In this document: in pieces, positions 26,803 through 35,465 of the stretch
Position numbering within the stretch: the stretch's first letter is position 1
Layout: every line of letters starts with the position of its first letter
Assembly (NCBI RefSeq): GCF_003688285.1
Contig: NZ_RCNT01000005.1
Coordinates: 73,106 to 137,105 of the forward strand
Direction: 5' to 3'
DNA from: Rhodophyticola porphyridii
Lineage (GTDB): Bacteria; Pseudomonadota; Alphaproteobacteria; Rhodobacterales; Rhodobacteraceae
DNA: 64,000 nucleotides
Made by a program: the position numbers and the translations under genes
Notes under the pieces: model-generated
What the model saw: only the letters and a program-made list of their open reading frames with translations
Told to the model about the DNA's origin: nothing
Database searches by the model: none

Positions 26803-28350
26803 ATGGCCTATTCTGTCAGCCAGGGCGTGCGGGATTCAGTGCGTAGTCTGTCGATGCGCCTGTCCATTCTGGGGCTTTGCGCTGTGATCGGCGGCGTGCT
26901 GGCGGATGATCTGAAGGCCCAGACACTGCTGAGCAATCCCGACGAGGGCAAGAATGTCGCAGGTGGCACCGGGCCACTGGCGCCACGGCCCGCACCGCCT
27001 CCGACCGAGCCCGCGGTCGGTACGACGGACCCGAAGGGCGGCCCGGCCCCCGCGCCCGTCCCGCTGCCGGTCCCGGCCCCGCAACCGGAGCCGCCGCAGC
27101 CGGCACCGGCGCCCGAGACACCGCAGGAGGCCGGCACAACCCCGCCCGAGGAGACGGCCGATACCGGGACGGAGACGCCCGAAGCCGGGGCGCTCGCACC
27201 GGAGGAGAGCAGCGGCCCCGCGCCCGCAGTCGGGGCGGACATTCCCGCCACCTTGGCGGTACTGGCCGCGGGCTTCCCCGAAGGAGAGGCCGAAAGCTTC
27301 ACCCAGATGCTCATCGGCCTGCCGGACGGGGTGAGCGCGGACACGATCGGCCATCTGCTTTACCCGCGCCGGCAGTTCGACCGGGCCGCATGGTTCTTCG
27401 GCGTCGCGGCCCAACGGCCCGGGGCCAGTGCCGCGAGCCTGAACAATTTCGGTGTGCTGGCGATGGAGGTTTATGCCGATGCCCCCGACGCCTGGCCCGA
27501 GACCATGCTGCAGGCCGCCCATGACGCGCTGGTCGCGGCGAACGCGGTACAGCCGGACGAGCCCGCGATCCTGACCAATCTGGGCAATGCAGCCCGGCGG
27601 CTGGGGCTGCATGACGCGGCGGCGGAGCATGGCGGGCGCGCCACCGAACTCGCCCCCGAGGAACCGCTTTACTGGACCAACCTTGCCCGGTCGCTGGCCG
27701 CTGCGGGCGATGCGGACGGGGCCGCCGCGGCGCTGGCCCGGGCCCATCTGCTTGAGCCCAACGGTTTGGCCTTGCTGGAAACCCTGCCGGCGCTGCCCGG
27801 AGCCGCGCCCGGCTATTCCCGCGCCCTGCAGACCCAGTGCGACGTCAATTTCCGCTGTCAGGAGATCTGCCCCCGCTCGATCATCGGCGGGCTGATGTCG
27901 GTGACCTACGAGATCGAAAACAGCTCCGCCCAGATCGCCTGCACCGAAGGCCGCCCCTACCCGACCAGCTATCGCTGCGAGGAGGATCTGCCCGAATACG
28001 GCATTCTGATCCCGGGCCTGAATTCCGGTTTCTCGGTGGCGGTGCCCGGTTTCTCGGCCCATGTTCTGGTGCAGGGGGACGGCAGTGTCGATGTGCGGGT
28101 GGAGGCCGGGGCGTCGATCGGGCCGGTGGGCGGATATCTGCGTGCCGACGGCCATTACGACCCGAGCGGCGGGGTCAGTTTCGACAATCCGGGCGGCGGT
28201 GTCCGGGTCAACCTGCTGCCCAATTCGCCCGCCAACCAGCTTGCCAGCGATCTCGGCCACCCGCCGGTCCATATCGAGGCCGAAACCCTGAATGGCGGGC
28301 CGGTGCAGATCAACGGAGAAGCGTATAACGCGGGCCTTCTGTCCTTCTGA
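26803..28350 (+). CDS. Secreted proline-rich protein with TPR-like repeats
   Basis: 515-aa protein of unknown function. A signal-like segment spans about residues 18-40 ('ILGLCAVIGGVLADDLKAQ'). It is followed by about 110 residues rich in Pro, Ala and Glu, then TPR-like helices ('ILTNLGNAARRLGLHDAAAEH', 'LYWTNLARSLAAAGDADGAAA' region, about residues 250-320). The C-terminal 170 residues carry six Cys around 'CDVNFRCQEIC', suggesting disulfides outside the cytoplasm. A strong GAGGGGGG precedes the ATG. The FNR box lies 101 bases upstream. A small lipoprotein gene follows 91 bases later on the same strand. It probably acts as an envelope scaffold, but nothing specific can be claimed. Confidence 0.8.
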   Translation: MAYSVSQGVRDSVRSLSMRLSILGLCAVIGGVLADDLKAQTLLSNPDEGKNVAGGTGPLAPRPAPPPTEPAVGTTDPKGGPAPAPVPLPVPAPQPEPPQPAPAPETPQEAGTTPPEETADTGTETPEAGALAPEESSGPAPAVGADIPATLAVLAAGFPEGEAESFTQMLIGLPDGVSADTIGHLLYPRRQFDRAAWFFGVAAQRPGASAASLNNFGVLAMEVYADAPDAWPETMLQAAHDALVAANAVQPDEPAILTNLGNAARRLGLHDAAAEHGGRATELAPEEPLYWTNLARSLAAAGDADGAAAALARAHLLEPNGLALLETLPALPGAAPGYSRALQTQCDVNFRCQEICPRSIIGGLMSVTYEIENSSAQIACTEGRPYPTSYRCEEDLPEYGILIPGLNSGFSVAVPGFSAHVLVQGDGSVDVRVEAGASIGPVGGYLRADGHYDPSGGVSFDNPGGGVRVNLLPNSPANQLASDLGHPPVHIEAETLNGGPVQINGEAYNAGLLSF

Positions 28351-28441
28351 AATCCGGGCAGGAACCGGCCGATGGGCGGCGGGGGGCTTGCATCTGCCCC
28401 GCGCCCTGTCATTCTGGCGAAAATGACCGGAGGGAGCAGCC

Positions 28442-28783
28442 ATGATCCGACCCATTCTGTTGACCAGCCTGATCGCGCTTTCGGGCTGCATCACGTATCA
28501 GACCGGACCGATCCGCACATCGACCACCTACACGCCCGTGCCCTCCAACCCCGCGCCCGCGCCGGTGATCAACGGCGTGCCCGTCACGCTAACCGATGGC
28601 AGCCAGGGGCTTGCGCTGTGGTGTTCGGTGCCGGGCGACTGCATCGCGGACGCGCGCACCGCCTGCAACAACCGCCAGTCGATCCGCACCGTCTCCGATA
28701 TCGACGGCAGTTCGCCCCGCGCCTCGGAGTTCTTTGCCCGGCGCGAGACCGAGCCCAGTTCGCTGGTGGTCGCCTGTAGCTGA
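28442..28783 (+). CDS. Small lipoprotein
   Basis: 113-aa protein with a lipoprotein signal: 'LLTSLIALSGC' has the lipobox LSGC with Cys at residue 18. The mature part is short, begins with Ser/Thr/Pro-rich sequence and has four further Cys ('LWCSVPGDC', 'TACNN', terminal 'ACS'), so two disulfides are possible. GGAGGGAG lies just upstream of the ATG. It ends 76 bases before parE. No known domain is recognised. The family may be Rhodobacterales-specific. Confidence 0.8.
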   Translation: MIRPILLTSLIALSGCITYQTGPIRTSTTYTPVPSNPAPAPVINGVPVTLTDGSQGLALWCSVPGDCIADARTACNNRQSIRTVSDIDGSSPRASEFFARRETEPSSLVVACS

Positions 28784-28859
28784 GGCGACGGGAGACACTT
28801 CCCCCCTGCCCCCAAACCTGCTCTAATACGGCGCAACAAACACAAGATAGAGCAGATGC

Positions 28860-30821
28860 ATGGCTGACGACCTTCTTTCCGGCGCGCCCGATCCGAATGC
28901 CTATGATGCCTCCTCCATCGAGGTGCTGGAAGGTCTGGAGCCGGTGCGCAAACGCCCGGGCATGTATATCGGCGGCACCGATGAGCGTGCGCTGCACCAT
29001 CTGGTGGCCGAAGTGCTCGACAATTCCATGGACGAGGCGGTGGCCGGTCACGCCACCCGGATCGAGGTGGAGCTGAACTCGGATTACTCCGTCACGATCC
29101 GCGACAACGGGCGTGGCATCCCCGTCGATCCACACCCGAAATTCCCCGACAAGTCCGCGCTTGAGGTGATCCTCTGCACGCTGCATGCGGGCGGCAAGTT
29201 CTCCGGCAAGGCCTATCAGACCTCGGGCGGGCTGCATGGCGTGGGCGTGTCGGTGGTCAACGCGCTGTCGGATCATTTGCGGGTGGAGGTCGCGCGCAAT
29301 CGCGAGTTGTTCGTGCAGGAGTTCTCACGCGGTCTCCCGCAGGGCCCGGTGGCCGCGGCAGGCAGCGCGCCGAACCGGCGCGGCACCTCCATCACCTTCC
29401 ACGCGGATGACCAGATTTTCGGCCAGCACCGGTTCAAACCCGCCCGGATGATGAAGATGGTGCGCTCCAAGGCCTATCTGTTCTCCGGGGTCGAGATCCG
29501 CTGGAAAACAGCGATAGACGATGGCGAGACCCCGGCGGAGGCGGTGTTCCACTTCCCCGGCGGCCTGTCGGATTATCTGGGCGAGACGCTCGGCGGCGCC
29601 TCCACCTATGCGGAGCGGCCCTTTGCGGGCAAGGTCGCGTTTCAGGAGCGGTTCGGCGAACCCGGCAGTGTTGAATGGGCGATCAACTGGACGCCGTCGC
29701 GGGACGGGTTCATCCAGAGCTATTGCAACACCGTTCCCACGCCCGAAGGCGGCACCCATGAACAGGGGTTCTGGGCCGCGATCCTGAAGGGTATCCGCGC
29801 CTATGGCGAGCTGGCCGGCAACCGCAAGGCCGCGCAGATCACCCGCGACGACCTGATCACCGGGGGCTGCGCGCTGGTCTCCTGCTTCATCCGGGAGCCC
29901 GAATTCGTGGGCCAGACCAAGGACCGTCTGGCCACAACCGAGGCCGCGCGGATGATCGAAGGCGCGGTGCGGGACCATTTCGACAACTGGCTTGCGGCCG
30001 ATACCAAATCGGCGGGCGCGATCCTCGATTTCCTGATCCTGCGGGCGGAGGAACGGCTGCGTCGGCGGCAGGAAAAGGAAACCGCGCGAAAATCGGCTAC
30101 GAAAAAGCTGCGCCTGCCCGGCAAGCTTGTGGATTGCTCGCAACAGGCCCGCGAGGGCACGGAGCTGTTCATCGTCGAGGGGGACTCCGCCGGCGGCTCG
30201 GCCAAGATGGCGCGGGACCGCAAGACCCAGGCCCTGCTGCCGCTGCGCGGGAAAATCCTGAACGTGCTTGGCGCGGCCTCCTCCAAGATGTCCCAGAACG
30301 CCGAGATTTCCGATTTGTGTCAGGCGCTTGGCGTTGGAATGGGCACGCGGTTCAACCTGGACGACCTGCGCTATGACAAGATCATTATCATGACCGACGC
30401 GGATGTGGACGGCGCGCATATCGCCTCCCTGCTGATGACGTTTTTCTTCACCCAGATGCGCCCGATGATCGATGCGGGGCATCTGTATCTCGCCTGCCCG
30501 CCGCTTTTCCGGCTGACCCAGGGCGCGCGCCGGGTCTATTGCCTGGACGACACGGAACGCGATGAATGGCTGGCCAAGGGTCTGGGCGGCAAGGGCAAGA
30601 TCGACGTCTCCCGCTTCAAGGGTCTGGGAGAGATGGACGCGAAGGACCTGAAGGACACCACGATGAACGTGGAGACCCGCAAGCTAATCCGTGTGTCCAT
30701 CGAGGAGGATGAGCCGGGGGAAACCGGCGATCTGGTGGAAAGGCTGATGGGCAAGAAGCCGGAACTGAGGTTCCAGTATATCCAGGAGAACGCGCGGTTT
30801 GTGGAGGAGTTGGATGTCTGA
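28860..30821 (+). CDS. parE: DNA topoisomerase IV subunit B
   Basis: ATPase subunit of topoisomerase IV, which decatenates chromosomes with ParC; 653 aa. The GHKL ATP-binding domain has 'VLEGLEPVRKRPGMYIGG', 'EVLDNSMDEAVAG' (Mg/ATP Asn), 'DNGRGIPVD' and 'SGGLHGVGVSVVNALS'. The transducer is followed by the TOPRIM domain with 'VEGDSAGGSAKMARD' (about residue 440) and 'TDADVDGAHIASLL' (about 512). The C-terminus matches ParE, and the length (about 650 rather than 800) fits ParE rather than GyrB. Its stop codon lies in a short 7-bp inverted repeat at 30819-30838. It stands between a lipoprotein gene and a convergent AT-rich gene. Confidence 0.96.
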   Translation: MADDLLSGAPDPNAYDASSIEVLEGLEPVRKRPGMYIGGTDERALHHLVAEVLDNSMDEAVAGHATRIEVELNSDYSVTIRDNGRGIPVDPHPKFPDKSALEVILCTLHAGGKFSGKAYQTSGGLHGVGVSVVNALSDHLRVEVARNRELFVQEFSRGLPQGPVAAAGSAPNRRGTSITFHADDQIFGQHRFKPARMMKMVRSKAYLFSGVEIRWKTAIDDGETPAEAVFHFPGGLSDYLGETLGGASTYAERPFAGKVAFQERFGEPGSVEWAINWTPSRDGFIQSYCNTVPTPEGGTHEQGFWAAILKGIRAYGELAGNRKAAQITRDDLITGGCALVSCFIREPEFVGQTKDRLATTEAARMIEGAVRDHFDNWLAADTKSAGAILDFLILRAEERLRRRQEKETARKSATKKLRLPGKLVDCSQQAREGTELFIVEGDSAGGSAKMARDRKTQALLPLRGKILNVLGAASSKMSQNAEISDLCQALGVGMGTRFNLDDLRYDKIIIMTDADVDGAHIASLLMTFFFTQMRPMIDAGHLYLACPPLFRLTQGARRVYCLDDTERDEWLAKGLGGKGKIDVSRFKGLGEMDAKDLKDTTMNVETRKLIRVSIEEDEPGETGDLVERLMGKKPELRFQYIQENARFVEELDV

Positions 30822-30916
30822 GCGGCGGTATCCGCTCAAACATTCGCCTGAACAGGTTATGGGTAAGCAATATTACACGGTATGATCGATTCTGAAGTCT
30901 GCCGGCGGCTTCGCGG

Positions 30917-31357
30917 TCATAGCGTTCCGATGTGGGTCCAGACGAAGCCACAATATGCTAGGCATCCCAAAATCAGAAAGACCATCCCGAGGCGGTACTT
31001 CGCTCCATGCCTTGCCCATAATCCTGATTGGCGGTCGAACACCAGGCGTCGTGCGTCGGCTCCCTGAGCGGTTTCCAACATGACGCGCGCAACTGCAAAT
31101 GCGTTCATGTGAATGCGGCGCATATAAATGAAATGGCAAAGCGCCGCGAGCAAAAGACATGCGGTGCTCACGCCCAGCCAGAGGCGCAGTTCGGCCGGGA
31201 CAGTCTCACCCGCCGCGAAAACCACGTTGCCAAAAGACAGGTCTTTCAGGGTGAGTATCGGTAAGCCAATCTCGAAAGCGACAAACAACATCATCTGTTG
31301 CTTATCAGATTCAAGAAGTGAAATCAGCGGTTTACAGTATTCTTGATCATTTGGCAC
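30917..31357 (-). CDS. Hypothetical membrane protein
   Basis: 146-aa protein with three hydrophobic segments ('MMLFVAFEIGLPILTL', 'WLGVSTACLLLAALCHFIYM', 'RLGMVFLILGCLAYCGFVW'). It starts with GTG at 31357, only 6 bases after the stop of the cytochrome c gene on the same strand, yet without a clear ribosome-binding site. The base composition of 30,840-31,360 is distinctly less GC-rich than its neighbours and codon choice is looser, suggesting a recently acquired gene. No family is recognised. Confidence 0.7.
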   Translation of the reverse strand: MPNDQEYCKPLISLLESDKQQMMLFVAFEIGLPILTLKDLSFGNVVFAAGETVPAELRLWLGVSTACLLLAALCHFIYMRRIHMNAFAVARVMLETAQGADARRLVFDRQSGLWARHGAKYRLGMVFLILGCLAYCGFVWTHIGTL

Positions 31358-31363
31358 GACTGT

Positions 31364-31765
31364 TCACTCTACCTGCACGGTCTCCAACCACCCGACCAGA
31401 TCCACCACCTCGCGACTGGTGAGCAGCGTTCCTCCGCCCCGTTCGCGCAGGACCACGTTGAACTCCCCGAAGACGAAGCCGAAGATCGGCATGTCGCCGC
31501 CATGGGTCAGGATCGGGTCCCGCCCGTCGATCAGCCGGGCGATCTGGATGACGGGGAACACACCGTCGCGACGTTCGGCAATGCGGGTGAGATCAGGAGG
31601 CGGCACCATCAGCACCTCCGCCATCGGGCCGCCGCCCTGCGCGATCTCGCCGTGGCAGACGGCGCAATGCTGGAAATAGAGCCGTTCGCCGCGCTGGACA
31701 TCCTGCGCCAGCGCCGGCAGGCCAAGGAGCAGGGCCCCCGTCAAAATCAGTGCTTTCACTGCCAT
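31364..31765 (-). CDS. c-type cytochrome, monohaem
   Basis: 133-aa periplasmic class I cytochrome c. The signal peptide (residues 1-20, 'LLLGLPALAQ') is followed by the haem site CAVCH (Cys34, Cys37, His38). The probable axial Met is in 'GGDMPIFG'. It is a clear paralogue of the next gene upstream (31831-32256), with the same 'IDGRDP' and 'HGG-MP-FG' blocks, so the two arose by duplication. They are 65 bases apart on one strand and share an FNR-type box upstream. Likely a small electron carrier for a terminal oxidase or dehydrogenase. Confidence 0.9.
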   Translation of the reverse strand: MAVKALILTGALLLGLPALAQDVQRGERLYFQHCAVCHGEIAQGGGPMAEVLMVPPPDLTRIAERRDGVFPVIQIARLIDGRDPILTHGGDMPIFGFVFGEFNVVLRERGGGTLLTSREVVDLVGWLETVQVE

Positions 31766-31830
31766 GTCTTACTCCGTCTGCAGCCCTGGTCCGGGCCGGG
31801 ATACGCGACCGGCCCCGCCTTGGGCCAGAC

Positions 31831-32256
31831 TCATTCCTGTATCTCCTGCAAATACGTCACCAATTCGGCAATCGGTTGCGTTGTCATGATCGGCTGGCCC
31901 GTGGCGTCGGCAATGGCGACATCGGCGCCGGCCTCCTGAAAGAAGCTTCCGAAGAGCGGCATCTCACCTCCATGGGCCAGCAACGGATCGCGCCCATCGA
32001 TCTGGCGCGCCACGCGGTAGGTGGGGAAAACTCCGTCATTTCCTGCGCTTAGCTGGGTCAGATCGGGCGGCAGCACGGTCAGCAACTCCGCCATACGGCC
32101 ATCGCCCCGTCCCTCCATCCCGTGGCAGGCGGCGCAGTAGGTGACGAAATGCTCCCGCCCCGCGGCGGCGTCCTGCGCCAGAGCGGGCGGGGCGAAGACA
32201 AGGGCTCCGGCAGGGGCGGCGGCCAGGGCTGCGAAGGTCAGCATGGTGATGCGCAT
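31831..32256 (-). CDS. c-type cytochrome, monohaem (paralogue)
   Basis: 141-aa exported cytochrome c with a signal peptide ending near residue 28 ('APPALAQ'), haem site CAACH (Cys41, Cys44, His45) and probable axial Met in 'HGGEMPLFG'. GAGGAG lies upstream of the ATG. It is the promoter-proximal gene of the cytochrome pair, with the FNR-type box at 32313-32326 57 bases before its start. Shared spacing and motifs with the downstream cytochrome indicate tandem duplication. The partner enzyme is not encoded next to them. Confidence 0.9.
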   Translation of the reverse strand: MRITMLTFAALAAAPAGALVFAPPALAQDAAAGREHFVTYCAACHGMEGRGDGRMAELLTVLPPDLTQLSAGNDGVFPTYRVARQIDGRDPLLAHGGEMPLFGSFFQEAGADVAIADATGQPIMTTQPIAELVTYLQEIQE

Positions 32257-32312
32257 CGATAGGCTCCTCGGCTGATGACACGGTCAGGATGACCGATTGA
32301 TCACATGCCGCA

Positions 32313-32326
32313 TTGATCGGCGTCAA
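32313..32326. promoter_or_regulatory. FNR/FnrL-type box upstream of the cytochrome pair
   Basis: TTGATCGGCGTCAA fits TTGAY-N4-RTCAA at every fixed position. It lies 57 bases upstream of the cytochrome start at 32256 and 92 bases upstream of the divergent lipoprotein gene. A partial half-site (TTGATCACA) is 16 bases to its left. Confidence 0.75.
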
Positions 32327-32417
32327 ACCCGCCCGGCAATCGGATAATCCTCTGCGCGGGCGGGATTTTTCGTGAACGGCATTTCCAAGCCAGAATGGCT
32401 TGCCTATCGTGACCTTC

Positions 32418-33101
32418 ATGCGCCTGATGATCTGTTTGCTGTTCCTGAGCCTTGCCGCCTGCGGCCGCCCGCTGACAGAGGCGGAGCGGGCCTTCATGGG
32501 CACCCTGCAGGGCGACCAGCTGGATGTGAGCCAGGTCAGGATCATCGAGAACCCGTTGGTGGGGCTGCGCAGGCAGGTTTTCCCGGTCCGGCCCCGAACC
32601 ACTTGCCGGGAAAGGATTTTTCCCGAGCCGGAAGGGGAGTTTCTGGTCGGGCAGACCGCGGGGATCGTGCTGTTCAACCGGCTGCATGTGCGCCGGGATT
32701 ACGCGATACCCGATTATGTGCGCACCGCCGATGGCGGCATGAATCTGGTCGCGGCGATGTTCTTCGCCCATGAAATGACCCATATCTGGCAATGGCAGAA
32801 CCGCGATGTCACCGGCTATCACCCGGCGCGCGCCTTCGCCGAGCATCTGCGGACGGAAGACCCCTATCTCTTTGACGGGGATAGTGACTTCGGATTTCTG
32901 GACTATGGCTACGAGCAACAGGCGAGCCTTGTGGAGGAATATGTCTGCTGCCGCACGCTGGACCCCGACGGCGCGCGGACGGAGCGGCTGTTGCACCTGC
33001 TGCAAGAGGTGATGCCCATTCAGCCCTTGCAATCCCGCGTCGACGGGATGCAGGTTTACCTACCATGGGACGGGGTGGAGTTGCGCGGGATATGCTCGTG
33101 A
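32418..33101 (+). CDS. Lipoprotein with HExxH metallopeptidase-like motif
   Basis: 227-aa protein from the ATG at 32418; an upstream in-frame ATG at 32400 would precede the signal by 6 residues. The lipobox is 'LSLAACG' with Cys15. The centre carries 'FAHEMTHIWQWQ': H118-E119-x2-H122 is a zincin-type motif, and Glu residues in 'YEQQASLVEEYVCC' downstream could supply the third ligand. Such 'HEMTHVWQ' proteins resemble DUF4157-like zinc peptidases, but the rest is unfamiliar. It is divergent from the FNR-linked cytochrome pair and 27 bases upstream of a small transporter gene. Confidence 0.8.
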   Translation: MRLMICLLFLSLAACGRPLTEAERAFMGTLQGDQLDVSQVRIIENPLVGLRRQVFPVRPRTTCRERIFPEPEGEFLVGQTAGIVLFNRLHVRRDYAIPDYVRTADGGMNLVAAMFFAHEMTHIWQWQNRDVTGYHPARAFAEHLRTEDPYLFDGDSDFGFLDYGYEQQASLVEEYVCCRTLDPDGARTERLLHLLQEVMPIQPLQSRVDGMQVYLPWDGVELRGICS

Positions 33102-33128
33102 TTCCCCCATATTTATCAGGATCTTGAG

Positions 33129-33575
33129 ATGACACATCAGGCATTGATCATGCTGGCCGCCGGGATCGGCATTCCGCTCTTGGCGGCGCTGAATGCGCGG
33201 TTGGGTGCGAATATCGGCTCGCCCGCCGCGGCGGCGCTGATCCTGTTCATCGTGGCTTTCGCGGCGACGGCGGTGACGATGGTGCTCAGTGGCGGGACCG
33301 GCGCGCTGGCCGATCTGCCGGATCAGCCCCGGCATCTGTTTCTGGCGGGGTTGCTGGTGGCGTTCTACGTGCTGTCGATCACCTGGGTCGCGCCCACGTT
33401 CGGCGTTGGAAACGCGGTGTTTTTCGTGCTTCTGGGGCAATTGATCTCGGCGGCCGCGATCGACCATTTCGGGCTGTTCGGGGCGCAGGTGGCGAGCCTC
33501 TCGCCGATGCGGGCCGCGGGAATTGTGGTGATGGCCGCGGGCGTCGCCCTGACGCAATTCGGGGCAAGGGGGTAG
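33129..33575 (+). CDS. DMT/YdcZ-type small transporter (DUF606)
   Basis: 148-aa membrane protein with five hydrophobic segments, matching the DUF606/YdcZ half-size members of the drug/metabolite transporter group: 'LAAGIGIPLLAALNARLG', 'PRHLFLAGLLVAFYVLSI', 'NAVFFVLLGQLISAAAIDHFG' region and 'RAAGIVVMAAGVALTQ'. These usually work as dimers, and the substrate is unknown. It follows the HExxH lipoprotein closely on the same strand. Its TAG stop lies inside the 25-base copy of the GntR-type operator (33569-33593). Confidence 0.85.
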   Translation: MTHQALIMLAAGIGIPLLAALNARLGANIGSPAAAALILFIVAFAATAVTMVLSGGTGALADLPDQPRHLFLAGLLVAFYVLSITWVAPTFGVGNAVFFVLLGQLISAAAIDHFGLFGAQVASLSPMRAAGIVVMAAGVALTQFGARG

Positions 33576-33593
33576 AACAATGGTATATCAATT
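33569..33593. repeat. Near-identical copy of the GntR operator from 10720-10744
   Basis: The two 25-base segments differ at one position (base 9: T in the first, A here) and share the 16-base core CAATGGTATATCAATT. This copy overlaps the stop codon of the small transporter gene and ends 18 bases before the convergent uup stop, so it does not lie at an obvious promoter. Confidence 0.75.
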
Positions 33594-33611
33594 CGAGGCC
33601 GCGGCCGTGCC

Positions 33612-35426
33612 CTAGCCTTCGGCCTTTTCCGCCAGAAGCAGCCATTCCTCCTCCGCCTCGGCCAGGGCCGTCTGACGGGCGGCAAGCGCCTCGGTCGCCT
33701 TGCGGAACTTCACCGGCTCACGGGTGAAAAGCTCCGCATCGGACAGGAGTGATTCCAGCTTGGCGATCTCGGCCTCCAGACGGGCGATGACCGCCGGCAG
33801 ATCCTTCAGGCGGTGCGCCTCGGTGAAGGAGAGACGCGATGACCCGGGCGCAGGCGCGGGTTTCGGCGCGGCGGCGGGCCGGGCGGGTTTCGGGGTGGCA
33901 CCGGTGCTGCCCGCCTGAGGGCCCCGCTGCGCCTGATAATCGCTCCAGCCGCCGGCATAGATCGTGGCCTGCCCGTCGCCTTCCATCGCGACTGTGGTAC
34001 CGACCACCCGGTCGAGGAAATCGCGGTCATGGCTGACCAGCAGCACGGTGCCGGGATAATCGCCAAGGATATCCTGCAACAGATCGAGTGTTTCCACGTC
34101 GAGATCGTTGGTGGGCTCGTCCAGCACCAGAAGGTTGGATTCACGCGCCATGATCCGGGCCAGAAGCAGGCGCGCCTTTTCGCCGCCCGAAAGCGACCGG
34201 ATCGGCGCGCGCGCCTGCGCATCGTCGAACAGGAATTCCTTGAGATACCCCACCACGTGGCGCGGCTGACCGCGCACCATCACCTGATCGGAGCGGCCGC
34301 TGACCCCCATCAGCGGATCGTTGGTGAGACTGTCCCAGAGCGTGGCGTCCGGGTCGAGCGCGCTGCGCGTCTGGTCGAAGACGGCCATCGACAGGCCGGT
34401 GCCGAGGGTGACGCTGCCGGTGTCGGGGGCAAGCTGCCCGGTCAACATGTTGACCAGCGTTGTCTTGCCCGCGCCATTGGGGCCGACAAAGCCCACCCGG
34501 TCGCCGCGCAGGACCCGGAAATCGAACGGTTTCAGAATGAGCCTCCCCCCGTAGCTCTTTGAAATACCTTTCGCTTCGATGACCCGCTTGCCGGATTTCT
34601 GACCTGCGTCCAGCACCATGCCCGCCGCGCCCTGACGGCGGATCATATTGGCCCGCTCGGCCCGCAGATCGGCCAGCGCGCGCACCCGGCCCATGTTGCG
34701 CTTGCGCCGGGCAGAGATGCCTTCCACGGCCCAGCGCCCCTCCGCCTTGATCTTGCGGTCAAGCTTGTGGCGGGCGAGATCTTCCTCTTCCCATGTCCTG
34801 TCGCGCCAGGCCTCGAAATCGGCGAAGCCCTTTTCCTGCCGCCGCACCTTGCCCCGGTCGATCCAGAGCGTGGCGCGGGTGAGCGCGGTCAGAAACGCAC
34901 GGTCATGGGAGATCAGCACGAAGGCGGCGCGGGTCTGCCCCAGCTCGGCCTCCAGCCAGCGGATCGCCTCGATATCGAGATGGTTGGTGGGCTCGTCGAG
35001 CAGCATCAGGTCCGGCGCCTCGGCCAGCAGCTTGGCGAGGGCCGCGCGGCGCCGTTCGCCGCCGGAGGCCTTGTCCACATCGGCATCGAGCCGGAGCTTC
35101 AGCCCCTCGGCGGCGGCCTCCACGCGCCAGGTCTGATCGGGGCCCAGATCGCTGAGCGCGTAATCGCCCAATGTGGCGAAACCCGCGAAATCCGGGTCCT
35201 GCTCCATATAGCCGGTATGGATGCCGGGCGGCAGGGTTCGGGTGCCGCTATCGGCTTCAACAAGCCCTGCCATCACCTTGAGAAGGGTGGATTTTCCCGA
35301 ACCGTTGCGCCCGACGAGCGCGACGCGGCCGCCCTCCTGCAGGACCAGGTCGAGCCCGGCGAAAACCGGATCGCCGCCGAAAGTCAGCGAGATGTCGTTG
35401 AGTTGCAAAAGCGGTGCGCGGGCCAT
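33612..35426 (-). CDS. uup: ABC-F family ATPase Uup
   Basis: Cytosolic ABC-F protein with two ATPase domains and no membrane part, 604 aa. Uup-type proteins act on ribosomes or branched DNA intermediates. The first Walker A GRNGSGKST is at residues 39-47, followed by the signature ASGGERRR and LLDEPTNHLD. A basic linker ('SARRKRNMGRVRALADLRAE') is typical of ABC-F. The second domain has GPNGAGKTT, LSGGEKAR and VLDEPTNDLD. The C-terminal 90 residues are Pro/Ala-rich and then form a coiled coil, the Uup DNA-binding tail. The family is clear. It is followed by the convergent transporter gene. Confidence 0.94.
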   Translation of the reverse strand: MARAPLLQLNDISLTFGGDPVFAGLDLVLQEGGRVALVGRNGSGKSTLLKVMAGLVEADSGTRTLPPGIHTGYMEQDPDFAGFATLGDYALSDLGPDQTWRVEAAAEGLKLRLDADVDKASGGERRRAALAKLLAEAPDLMLLDEPTNHLDIEAIRWLEAELGQTRAAFVLISHDRAFLTALTRATLWIDRGKVRRQEKGFADFEAWRDRTWEEEDLARHKLDRKIKAEGRWAVEGISARRKRNMGRVRALADLRAERANMIRRQGAAGMVLDAGQKSGKRVIEAKGISKSYGGRLILKPFDFRVLRGDRVGFVGPNGAGKTTLVNMLTGQLAPDTGSVTLGTGLSMAVFDQTRSALDPDATLWDSLTNDPLMGVSGRSDQVMVRGQPRHVVGYLKEFLFDDAQARAPIRSLSGGEKARLLLARIMARESNLLVLDEPTNDLDVETLDLLQDILGDYPGTVLLVSHDRDFLDRVVGTTVAMEGDGQATIYAGGWSDYQAQRGPQAGSTGATPKPARPAAAPKPAPAPGSSRLSFTEAHRLKDLPAVIARLEAEIAKLESLLSDAELFTREPVKFRKATEALAARQTALAEAEEEWLLLAEKAEG

Positions 35427-35465
35427 GGCCGCCTGCTATGGGGCGGAGCCGCGGAGGTCAAGGTG

